From positions 186,001-250,000 of the forward strand of contig FMBT01000346.1 in NCBI GenBank assembly GCA_900095095.1: a DNA stretch of 64,000 nucleotides, given 5' to 3'. The translations under genes were made by a program, and so were the position numbers. Below, piece by piece: positions 32,303-41,747 of the stretch (position 1 is the stretch's first letter; each line of letters begins with the position of its first letter). The notes under the pieces are model-generated. The model worked only from the letters and a program-made list of their open reading frames with translations. It had not been told where the DNA came from and made no database searches. The DNA comes from Fragilariopsis cylindrus CCMP1102 (Eukaryota; Bacillariophyta; Bacillariophyceae; Bacillariales; Bacillariaceae).

Positions 32303-33873
32303 ATGGCACCTAAAAGTTTGGACTTTACGGAAGAATTTTCGAATTTCGTTCCCGAGGAGAGAAACCAGGCAATCGTGAATACCCCCTTCGGGAAAGGAAT
32401 TGTTATACGCACTCGGAATGGTGATAAAAAGGACGTCAACAATCCAGAAACGGTTTCTATCCGAGAAATAGAACTTACAGACTGGACCAAACCAGAATTG
32501 GAGGCGAATGATTTCAAAGGTGGTATCAGTAAGCCCCATATGCTATACTCACCGACAGACTTTCCTTCTATTTCACCTACAGTCGACGATGATGTGATGA
32601 CACAATTTGGTAGAGGGAAGATAGTAGAAATTCGAAACGATGATCGAAATACGCATGTCGTTAAGCTCTCTTCTTGGAGATTGGCTGGTCGGTCGTCGGT
32701 ATTTTGCTACCTTACGTCGAAAGAATGTACAGTAATGAGACCCTATAGATTTTATGATATGGATGTATTTGAAAAAGTAGAACACGCAAATGACTTGAAG
32801 AAAGACGCAACCTCCAAATTCTCTTCAAAGGACTACGATGGTGCGCTAGAAATATACGCCAAAGCCGTAGATACTGTGCGATACGTCCAACATGGAAAAG
32901 ATTCTACTAATGAACTCAGAGCAGATTTGATTGTTGTTATGATAACTTGCTCAAATAATGCATCGCTTTGTTCTTCAAAGAAAAAAGACTGGGAACGTAC
33001 CGAGAAATTTGCCGCAAATTCACTGGTCTTAATTGACGCCCTTGAAAGTAAAAAGGATACAAGTAAAATTCGAAAAATATTGAATAATGATGGCATAAAA
33101 GATTCACAATTGTTTGGAACATGGAAAGTCAAGGTACGTTAGACATATTGTTCAAAATCTTATACTGTTGCAAATTTCGCATTCATTTCCTCAAGCTTCG
33201 TATTCCGTTTTCATTTTTCTTAAATATCTTCTTCACTATAAAATTACTTCTAAAGAGTCTGATCCTTATTGCCAAAGCTCAAATGGAACGAAATGACACA
33301 TCTAAGGCAATCAACACTTTGAAGAAGGCATTAGAATCGATTTCATTGTATAAAAAAGAAGGCGACAACATGTCCAAACAGCTTTCCGCGCAAGAAAAAG
33401 ATATCCGAAGGATACGTTTAGAGTGTTCTCAAAGGATAAAATTATCACGAAAAATAGAAAAGGAACGAGCAAAAGCAATGTTTGGAGGGTTTGAGGAAGA
33501 AAAAAAAGATTTTTCAGAGAAAAAAGAAACTGTAGCAAAACAGACTCAGATTCCAAATCCTCCTCCACCCATTCGTTCCCCTTCGGAGCATTTGTCTGAA
33601 GGAGATAGTAGCACTACTAATACTAGAAATTCGACGATTGAAGGACCAGCAAATATAGATGTTCCGAGTGAAACCAAAACCAACAAACGACAATCTTCAA
33701 AGAAAAAAGTAGTTTTTGCAGACGGAACTGTCCCTGGTAGCGTCGACGACAATAACGACGATCACGATTATTCGCAATCATCTTTCTTTGCTGAACACGG
33801 CGAAGCACTTTTCATTGTTACAGGAATCGCAGTGGGATGGCTGCTTGTTAATATGGCTTGGAAAAAAAGATAA
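32303..33873 (+). CDS. Tail-anchored TPR protein with paired N-terminal beta modules
   Basis: Exons 32303-33133 and 33256-33873 give 482 residues; an in-frame ATG six codons upstream is possible. The N-terminal half holds two related modules, VNTPFGKGIVIRTRNG...REIELTDW and VMTQFGRGKIVEIRNDD...VVKLSSW, of the SH3-like kind seen repeatedly in protist proteins. Next comes a TPR domain of the immunophilin type (ANDLKKDATSKFSSKDYDGA, then KAQMERNDTSKAINTLKKAL), a Lys/Glu helix and a polar linker. A single C-terminal membrane helix (EALFIVTGIAVGWLLVNMAW) is followed by KKR. This resembles FKBP8-type tail-anchored co-chaperones but has no FKBP domain. It is likely an Hsp90/Hsp70 TPR adaptor on ER or mitochondria (inference). 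The frame is intact. Confidence 0.75.
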
Positions 33874-34131
33874 TTTTACTAAATAGCTAGTACTTACTTC
33901 TATAGATACATGGATCCACTCATACATACATACATACATACTGTATTTCTATTGAATAGAGCTTACATATCTATATTCCATTTGTTGTATTTCATCTCGA
34001 ACCTGCACACAAACGCAATCAAAGTGATAATGTCTTTAGGCACATCGCAATACACAAACCACGGGTAGAAGACCTAAAAATATCAACTTAGTGGAGGCTA
34101 GCGAGGGAAATTATGGTAACTAATTTATATT

Positions 34132-35252
34132 CTACTCTTCAAGTTTTGGTCGTTTTTGCACTGGGTCTGTCGTCATTTTTCTTTCTACCACTTCACCTAA
34201 ATACACCTGAGTTTGAAGTTCTTCGTATTGTTCGAATTCTTTTGTAGTCATCTTTTCTATGCAATTTTCATCTATAGATGAAAGTGGAACTACCTTACCT
34301 TGAATACCAACCATGCTTTGTGAGAAATACTTATTTGATTCGAAAGATCCATTACCGTATACTCGATAATCTAATGAACAAGCTCCATGTATCACCTTCC
34401 ATTCAATTATATCACTTAGTAAGATAAAGAAAGAACGTTCGTCCGATGGTTTTCGCCACCGGACGGAAAGTAATATTTGGTTGATCTTGATAACAGTCGC
34501 CTTATTGTAGAAGCCAACAGCGGAATAGCTTCAATGTTATATAGTAAATCGCTTCCGACAATAAAATCTAGGTCACTATTTGTTTTAGGTATTGGATAAT
34601 TGTGCCATTTCAGAGGAATTGATGATATATTTATTCTTTTTCCAAAAGTTTCACGATTCAATTGAATGTTAGCCTCTAGCTGGGACAAAGCTTCTTCAAC
34701 GTCTGATAGTACTAACTTCATAGGTTTTTTCGTATTAATAAACGTCGAAACGATCTCTGCGAAAGCCATACCAAGTAAACCATGTCCAGCGCCAAGCTCC
34801 ATAACTGAATGAACGGATAAATCCTGAAATTGTCGGCGAAATTCTGGAGAGTTGATAAATTTGATTATGCAGTGAGATGCTGGCCATAAATGAAGATAGG
34901 TTCCATCTGAAAGATTTTCATTATTAACAGTTGATCGTCCAGTGTTCTTTGTGGTGCTGGTCTCAACAATACATATTTTTGATCCAGTCGCCATCTCAAT
35001 TGTGATTTTGTTATCATCATCATCGGCGTTATCATTTGATTTCCTATTGGTCCCTTTATCCTTCTCCTCCCCATTCCTTAGATTATTGGCTAATTTGATC
35101 CTCAAAATTTCACCCGGTACAGATGCGACAGGGACTTCTATAGTAAGTTGTGTGCCGTTTACTTCGAAACTTAGTGAATCTCCAGGCTCGGCATCTATTG
35201 GGATTTCCAAAGAAATTACCATCTCGTCGTCGTCATCATATTCGACATCCAT
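34132..35252 (-). CDS. METTL21-type (Methyltransf_16) protein methyltransferase
   Basis: The N-terminal 60 residues form an acidic start followed by a module with two PxxAEPGDSL/PVASVPGEIL-like turns, seen in other stramenopile proteins. Then GTYLHLWPASHCIIKFI leads into the SAM-binding motif VMELGAGHGLLGMAFAEI. An acidic strand KLVLSDVEEAL and the post-motif DFIVGSDLLYNIEAIPLLAS follow, then LLSVRWRKPSDERSFF, all diagnostic of the METTL21/Methyltransf_16 class that methylates Lys on chaperones and translation factors. One single-base loss in an A-run near 34475 must be bridged to reach the end at 34132. The substrate is not predictable from sequence. Confidence 0.85.
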
Positions 35253-35886
35253 TATTGTTGCTTTAAGTGCACTCTCTACAATTGTACAGTATCTTCACTT
35301 GCTGTGTTGATGTTGTGGTTATTATTATTCTTGGTTATTATTGTTCTTTTTGTAAAAGAAAAATCCTTTAAATGATTGGTTGAGGCGCGCGTTTTTTCAA
35401 ATCGAGACGGCAAGAAAATGAAGAACAAGAAAGAACGAGCAAAACTTGAAAATAATATACCGTCCTAGTATACCGAATACAGTACACCATGTGATGTCTC
35501 GGAGATGTTGGTGGTTTTGGTGTTGTTTACGACGACTACCGTATATCTTTCGTCGATATAAGAAGATCTCTTGTTTGAATTATGGCAGTTCCAACATCGT
35601 GGTCACCCAATCGAAGGTTCTTTCAGTTTTGGAAGCGGAGATGCTATCATTTTGATATCATAATTTTTTATCGATGATAATGTTGTTCTTTCTCACTTTG
35701 AAGCACGCTATATGCTTGTATAACTGCTCGATTATTACGGTTCTACTATGTTACTTTCCGATGTACACTTTTTCCCAACATAAACCCATTATAATTACTA
35801 TTGTTATCTCTTTGATGCACAATTAATTGGAACATAAAAATACTTCGATAGTGGATTGTAGCTTGGAAATAATTGGAACTTTGCAT
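35253..35886. promoter_or_regulatory. Divergent intergenic region with TACNGTA motifs
   Basis: About 630 bp between the methyltransferase and the DUF6824 gene. It contains TACAGTA at 35285 and 35478 and TACCGTA at 35537. Confidence 0.4.
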
Positions 35887-37162
35887 ATGAGCGCTACATC
35901 ATTGTCTAGCATTGAGGTAGGTGTCAAGAGTATAACAATTATCAAATATAATTGTCGTCCCGTATTGCACTATATTAAAAATCTCATCTAAACCATGCAT
36001 TTGTCCATTATACCTATAACTATTCTCTCCATATATTATTTACAGGACGTACCATCGTATACCAGTAAGTCTGCAGGAAGAAAGATAATAGATACATTAC
36101 ACATAATCAAAATATGGAATTACCACCACCTTGTTCGCCTCTGCCAATATGATAATCACATGCAACCACCATCTTGTAATACTTCTTTTCGTGGAATTGA
36201 GAGGGGGATCGTTTCGTCATCTTTTGAATCTTCGTACCATGTAGATCACCAGTCTCCTAACAACGGAGAACCACCATTCGATGGTTCCTATCACTATTAT
36301 CATTGGCAAATGCCACATGTTGAATACATTACTAACGTGAAAACAAACGATGGTAAGTATCTATTCGTGTAAAAGTTGTAAATGTTCAATACACCTACTA
36401 GACGTCAAAATCACTTTCAACTCAAAGTATAAGTTTTGCATTGCATGATCATTCATCGTCATTTACAATATCTTCAGTCTTGTCAGGACGAGGTGGTGCA
36501 ACAAATAGTCATAGCGGCAATCGTCTTTTCCGTTCTTTGGTCCAACAGTACAAAAGTGACTACTGAAGGCGAAGAAGAGAGACAAGCCGCAGGTTGCTGC
36601 TATCGTCGTGGACAAAATTCGTGAGAGAGGTGGTCGCTTTCTTCGTAGATACAAAACTGATGAAGGGATGGTTTGGATCGAAATAGGCGATGCAAGAGCA
36701 AAGGAGAAGACCTGTCAAGCTCTCCGGGAGGGTGCGCCGGCGATTCGTCGAAGAAAGGCTGCATCAGATAGCGATGGGACACTGTCTGCTACATCAACAT
36801 TTGATCGGACTGTGCCAGAAGGCGAGGAAGAAAACAAGCTAAACTATGGAGGCAGAACACAAATAGTAAGAACATCATACGAAACCGAAAAAGAAGAAGC
36901 TGATGCTACCGCTGGAGTGCCCATAGTAATTCGTCCGTCAATGACGTTGATTTGTCGTTCATTAGATCAGGCATTGGCGATTCCAGTCGACGATTTGGAC
37001 GAGAGCGAACGAGAGATTTATCTTCGAGATTTCTTACCTCCAAACCCTGCAGTTCAGAAGAAAAAGACTCCCTATCAATCCGTCATATCATCAGTAGATG
37101 GAATAGTTCATTACGACACAAGCCGAGTATTCGAAGGACGTAAAAGAGATTTGTGGGTTTGA
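35887..37162 (+). CDS. DUF6824-domain protein (diatom-type putative DNA-binding family)
   Basis: Exons 35887-35916, 36046-36352 and 36478-37162; the first two are less certain. The join of exons 2 and 3 restores NDVLSGRGGATNSHSGNRLF, followed by RSLVQQYKSDY, KAKKRDKPQVAAIVVDKIRE, RGGRFLRRY and DARAKEKTCQALREGAP. This is the complete DUF6824 pattern (LGRG...N..GN..FR...GGRFL...AR.K..QALRE), a family greatly expanded in diatoms. Its function is unproven; nuclear regulation is usually assumed. A His/Pro/Ser-rich segment precedes the domain and an acidic, Pro-containing segment follows. A one-base loss near 36569 (TACTGAAG) splits the domain and must be bridged. Confidence 0.85.
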
Positions 37163-37745
37163 TTTGTAGTAAGAGCGCGAGATCAAGAGAGTCAAAGAAG
37201 TAACAAATGCGATATTTAGATTTTTTGTTCAAAATGCTATTCGATGATCGCTTAGTAATACAGTACGGTAGTGCCAATTCATACTAGTAGGACTCCTATA
37301 TAATAATTGCCATGGTATATATCATCTATCGACCCTACATTATCAAAAAAATGATTACCAAAATAATGCACTCTTTCAGGTTTGATCAAATTTGACTTTA
37401 TTCAATAGTTTGATGCTGATTAATCCGTGTGCTTGTGTGAAGGACCTAGACATGTATGTATATATATATTATAGTATAATATAATATACAATATATAATC
37501 ATTACAAAAGTAGAATTGTGATTGATTCATTCGGGACTCACTCACTGACGCGCCGCGACACGTCTGAAAAATAAAAAATTATTTTTTTCTTCATTTTATT
37601 TTTTCTTATCGATAGTCAATACAGTAAGTTAGTAGTCTTCCTATCCATCACAAAAGTCGATAAGTTGACACTACCTGCTTGCCGTAAAGCCAAACGCCAA
37701 ACGCCAACTCATCATAATCAGCAGTCTCAAAATTGATAAGCAAAA
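37163..37745. other. Intergenic, hydroxylase promoter
   Basis: Contains TACAGTA/TACGGTA overlapping at 37259-37270 and TACAGTA at 37620, plus TA-rich sequence at 37455-37500. No gene was seen. Confidence 0.4.
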
Positions 37746-39297
37746 ATGACTAAGGTGCTGGTATTTCTTCTCCAATTCCTCTATCTCTTTCTCTGTTAAA
37801 AGATACAGGGCGTTGGTATCAAATACCCGTTCTCCTCCTCCAGGTGTGCGAACGACGAACCGGAATTGTCGTAATCAATGTTATAAATTTAATCATGGCC
37901 TATATGCATTAACTCAACGACAGCTTCAATTTTGGGAAGATGTAAGTAAAATTATTGTTGTTGCTGTTGAGGTATGCGGGATATGTGATCCTAAATACGA
38001 TCGTAACATAACATTGGCTAAGAAGACGATTTTTCTTCTTCTTTCAAAAACATAAAATACAATACAATACAATACAATACAATACAATTTTCAGGTTGGA
38101 GAAGGTCTCGATGATATGTCGAATTTCTATGCAACTAGAGGGGAGAACATCGATCGAATTCGACATTTGGAATGAGGTTAGTTAGTTAGCTAGTTAGTTA
38201 GTTAGTTAGTTTTGACTGATGATTGAATTTTAATTTTAATGATGTGCAGTTTGTTTAAGCATTATTATCGGTCCTATCTATCATTGTAAGGAACGACTTT
38301 TGGAAGCATACCACGTGCGCTTTTCTCATGCAAAACATTTTTTTTCTTCCATTACATCCCCAAAACACATCAATCAAATAGAGCTCGAGGAGAGATTGAA
38401 TTACCTATACCAGCTGGTGAATGTCATGAACCCTCTGAAGAGCATATAGATGGCTTAACAGCAAAACCATTTTGGGAGACAAAAGATTTTTCATGGGCAC
38501 AATCCTTAGAGGAAAATGCACATATAATTCAAGAAGAATTTGAATCGAAACTCCAACAAGAGGAAAATCTATTTAGTGGTGATAGTAAATGGCAAAATAA
38601 TGTTATGGGTGGTGGATGGTCAGCGATACGGTACGTTCAATTCGATTCGATTCGATTCTGCTTCTGTGACTCTCAACATAAATATTATCTTCTCCATCAT
38701 ATATGATGTGTAATATACTATAATTTCGTCCTGTCTTGTCTATCATACCATATCATATCTCATATGTTTTTACAGTTTACAAAGACTTGGTGTATGGAAT
38801 ATGGAAAATTGTAAGGAATTTCCCAAAACGTATGAATTGTTACGGTCACTGAATATACCACTCGCAGTACGAGGAGTTTGCTTTGCGAGACAGGCGGGTG
38901 GTAGTGGTGTTAAGCCACACAGTGATGGTCGAAATTTCATCTTAACATCTCATCTTGGATTGCAGGTACCTGACGGATGTTGGATTCAAGTTGGTAACGA
39001 AAGAAAAAGTTGGGAAAAACAAAGTTACTAACATTAGATACATCATTTGTTCATTCTACCGGTAATCCAACAAGTGATGATCGGTATGTTTTAATTATTG
39101 ATTGTTGGCATTCTGAATTAACAGAACCTGAACAAGCAGCACTTGAATTCGTTTATGATTTACGAAACAAATTTGAAAGTGGATCGGTACCAGTCCGTAA
39201 ACTCAAACAACCAGTTGTAGCAAAGGAAGAAGAAGGAGCAGGTATAGGTGGATGGTGGAATAGTATAATAGGAGGAGCAGATGATGGGAATTAATAT
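37746..39297 (+). CDS. Aspartyl/asparaginyl beta-hydroxylase-domain protein
   Basis: Exons 37746-37941, 38095-38176, 38382-38630 and 38776-39297. The hydrophobic N-terminus (MTKVLVFLLQFLYLF) suggests a signal anchor. The catalytic region reads FARQAGGSGVKPHSDGRNF, LTSHLGLQVPDGCWIQVG, then SWEK, LLTLDTSFVHSTGN and VLIIDCWHSELTEPEQ. These are the motifs of the Fe(II)/2-oxoglutarate Asp/Asn hydroxylase fold, with His of PHSD and of FVHST as likely iron ligands. In animals this family hydroxylates EGF-like domains in the ER; in other lineages the substrates are unknown. Three one-base homopolymer changes (TTT near 37796, TTT near 38167, A-run near 39017) must be bridged. Its first two introns hold microsatellites. 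Confidence 0.88.
38055..38089. repeat. (AATAC)n microsatellite
   Basis: About six AATAC units at the 3' end of intron 1 of the hydroxylase gene, just before the acceptor. Confidence 0.9.
38177..38211. repeat. (TTAG)n microsatellite starting at a 5' splice site
   Basis: GTTAGTTAGTTAG... begins exactly at the presumed donor of intron 2 of the hydroxylase gene, so the repeat supplies the donor and several shifted copies of it. Confidence 0.75.
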
Positions 39298-39492
39298 ATA
39301 TTAATATATAAAATATTTAATTTCGCTATATACAGTTGTTACGTAGGTAACGGAACCGTTTAATTATAATTCTTTTTGTGATGACTGATTGAATTTAATT
39401 ATTTTGATCGAATCGCATCATTGGGTGCTCCAGTCAACGATGATGTCAACTTCAGTAGTACAAGTAGTGCACTATATTATTGATGTATTCAT

Positions 39493-39894
39493 TCATTCGT
39501 CTTTCTTACCAAAAATAATGTTTGGTAACATTTTTTCAATATCTATTGGTGGGAATTCATCATAAACAACAGAATAGGCAGCCCCAGCACCAACCGCAGC
39601 ACCGAATGCACCAGCAATTTTACCTCGTCGTAAAAGTAAATACCCTCCTGTCATTAATGTACTACCACCAATAATTTGTACATTGTACTGCTTCCGTTTC
39701 TGATACACGGTCTTGACAGTTTCCATAGCAATTGCACTATGTTCTTCAATTGATTTTTTCGTTAATGATATAGGTTCCTGCCAGCCATGATACGTTGTTT
39801 GAACTTTTTGAAGTCCAATGTTGGCTGCACTCACCCCGGACTTTATAAGTTCTTTAAATTGTTCCTGTGGATTCTTATCGCCGTCGTCACTCAT
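39493..39894 (-). CDS. Small glycine-zipper membrane protein, unknown function
   Basis: 133 residues, single exon, intact frame. An acidic start (MSDDGDKNPQEQFKELIKSG) and an amphipathic middle (KKSIEEHSAIAMETVKTVYQ) are followed by two Gly-rich hydrophobic stretches (IIGGSTLMTGGYLLL and KIAGAFGAAVGAGAAYSVVY). The end is DEFPPIDIEKMLPNIIFGKK. The Gly-zipper pair recalls small inner-mitochondrial-membrane proteins such as MICOS Mic26/27 or other hairpin proteins, but I cannot assign it. Its 5' end lies 610 bp from divergent RPL30. Confidence 0.7.
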   Translation of the reverse strand: MSDDGDKNPQEQFKELIKSGVSAANIGLQKVQTTYHGWQEPISLTKKSIEEHSAIAMETVKTVYQKRKQYNVQIIGGSTLMTGGYLLLRRGKIAGAFGAAVGAGAAYSVVYDEFPPIDIEKMLPNIIFGKKDE

Positions 39895-40506
39895 GTTTTA
39901 AAATTAGAAAATAAGTTTTTCCTCGGGGAAAATCTATATATACTTTGTCTTCGAATTTAAATGTAAATGCCACTTCGAACTCCTTCAAGCAAGCCAAGAT
40001 AATAGTAATAGTTGTAAAAGCAGATTGCGAATGCGTTTGTCTTCTGGAAAAGATCACAATAAATACTTTCTTGAATGGCGATATACCGGTAGATGATTAG
40101 ATGATGATGATGGTATCACAACAACATAAAGATATAATTTACACTGTATGAAAGAAACAGGCGGCTTCGCTGCAAAAGCGCGCGCTTTCTAACACACACG
40201 AATTTTTAAAAATCGACAAAAAGTAAATTTTTCCAGCCCCCCTAATTTCGGGGTGTCGTGTTGATTGTTATGTGGGGAAATAATACACCCCCTCCTTAGC
40301 ATATTTAGGGGGGGTCGAATTTTGGAAATACCGCGTTACTAAAAATGCACGCAACCACGAAAATCTATGATGCTCCGTTAATAATTTTAACAGCGTATCA
40401 TACAACAATGCAAACAGTGCAACAATAGTAGTGTTAAACTTGGTCTCTACTCACTTTCTCCACCATCTTCAATCAATTTTAAAAGCAACGAAAAAAATAT
40501 CTCAAG
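39895..40506. promoter_or_regulatory. Divergent promoter region of RPL30 and the small membrane protein
   Basis: Contains a CCCC/GGGG-rich patch (40234-40315) unlike the AT-rich surroundings, and pyrimidine-rich sequence just before the RPL30 ATG. No gene was seen. Confidence 0.4.
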
Positions 40507-41107
40507 ATGGTTTCTAAAAAAGCGGTACGTCAATGACACCGGAGGGGACAACAGAATGCTGTCCGCCCGAGAAGGTAGTCATTAGACACTAACTCTCTCC
40601 ATGATGATATACTATACCTTTCGTTTTGTTCATCGGATGCCTCGTTTTTGTGTTGAGGCATCCCATATTTGTATACGGATTATCAAACAACTTTTACAAT
40701 TATGATGGTGATGGGAGTAGTCAGATTGATCAGTTATGCTGAAAATTCAATACAACACCTAATAATGTTATAAATTTCCTCTTAATTCTTTTATACTTAC
40801 AGAAAAAGCAACAAGACAACATGAACAGTCGTTTGAAGCTGGTCATGAAGTCCGGAAAGTCAATTCTTGGATACAAGCAAACGATGAAGGCTGTCCGTAA
40901 GGGAAAATCGAAATTGATCCTTATTGCATCAAACTGTCCTCATCTCAGAAAGTCTGAAGTTGAATACATGGCCATGCTTGGAAAGGTCCCTGTCATCATT
41001 ATGCTGGTGATAACACTGCCCTTGGTACCGCATGTGGTAAATTCTACAACTGTTCCATCCTATCAATTATTGATGGTGGTGACTCTGATATTCTTACCGA
41101 AAGTTAA
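40507..41107 (+). CDS. RPL30: 60S ribosomal protein L30 (eL30)
   Basis: Exon 1 (40507-40524) encodes MVSKKA; exon 2 starts at 40803 with [47 protein letters not shown], then [19 protein letters not shown] and [12 protein letters not shown] match eL30 closely along its length. A single-base loss at GTCCCTGTC (about 40988) shifts the last third; the shifted frame reads the family sequence perfectly, so an error in the consensus is far likelier than a broken essential gene. The exact stop is uncertain: an extra A at about 41100 would give the expected short ending ILTES. eL30 is a kink-turn-binding protein of the 60S subunit, and its own intron starts with a kink-turn (40532-40583), suggesting autoregulation. 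Confidence 0.95.
40532..40583 (+). promoter_or_regulatory. Predicted kink-turn, candidate L30 autoregulatory element
   Basis: Non-canonical stem: AATGAC (40532-40537) pairs with GTCATT (40578-40583), and ACC (40538-40540) with GGT (40574-40576), with one bulged A. Inside lie GGA (40541-40543) opposite CGA-GA-A (40568-40573): a 3-nt bulge CGA, sheared G71.A43 and A72.G42, then A73.G41 at the 3b.3n position. The canonical stem is GG/CC (40544-40545 with 40566-40567, G65 bulged) and GGACA/TGTCC (40546-40550 with 40560-40564), closed by a 9-nt loop. All elements of a standard k-turn are present, 7 nt after the 5' splice junction. Confidence 0.65.
40635..40663 (+). other. Intronic hairpin, 9-bp perfect stem
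   Basis: GGATGCCTC (40635-40643) and GAGGCATCC (40655-40663) are perfectly complementary around an 11-nt U-rich loop inside the RPL30 intron. No known snoRNA class is clear. Confidence 0.6.
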
Positions 41108-41108
41108 T

Positions 41109-41747
41109 CATTTTCTTTCTTAAAACCCCCTATAGAATTTCAGTAATTCAATTGAACTAATTTTGTACATTATATAAAATATAATACCCCACCCTACTCT
41201 TTTATCATGTAGTCGTTTATCATTGTGTGTACTATGTGGCTCTCCTAATAATAGCCTTATATATTACAAAGGATTAGTAACTCCAAGTTCCGATGCTTGC
41301 TGCCGTGTTGAAATCTTGTTTGATAGTAGTGATACCTTCCATAAAGCAAGCACGATACGACACTTCTGAATTGATATATGTTGAATAATAAGAATGCTGT
41401 TTAAAATACTACTAATAGACTGCTTTTAATTAGTGAAGGAGGTACCGTGCAAGTACGGACAAAAATAGTCTACTAACTATAATTGTACTGCTACTAGACT
41501 TGGGTAAATTGTGCATACACGTAGCATTCGCTAACTGTACAAACATAAATGTCCAACTACTCAAGCTTAATTTCAAAAAGTGAGGTAGTAGGAAAACCGA
41601 TACAGTACCATTATTAGACAATCATTAGTACAAACTATAATCTGTTGTGGATAAGCATGTTCGCATATTGTGAAAGGTTTAAACAGGATGCACTAAACGA
41701 AAAGAAGAGAGAGGTTCAAGAAATTAATGGTTTCGTTTTATTTATTT
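41109..41747. other. Intergenic between convergent 3' ends
   Basis: Holds the 3' flanks of RPL30 and the GIGYF-like gene, and TACAGTA at 41601. No gene was seen. Confidence 0.45.

Larger units (their letters stand above)
40525..40802 (+). other. RPL30 intron 1
   Basis: 278 nt, GTACGT...TTACAG, after an 18-nt coding first exon. It holds the kink-turn at 40532-40583, a second hairpin at 40635-40663, and a box-C-like TGATGAT at about 40602 without a convincing box-D partner. Confidence 0.9.

Noticed and set aside
40600-40745. Box C/D snoRNA in the RPL30 intron (TGATGAT near 40602, CTGA near 40740)
   Set aside because: Spacing of about 140 nt is long and no terminal stem joins the boxes; kept only as a remark.
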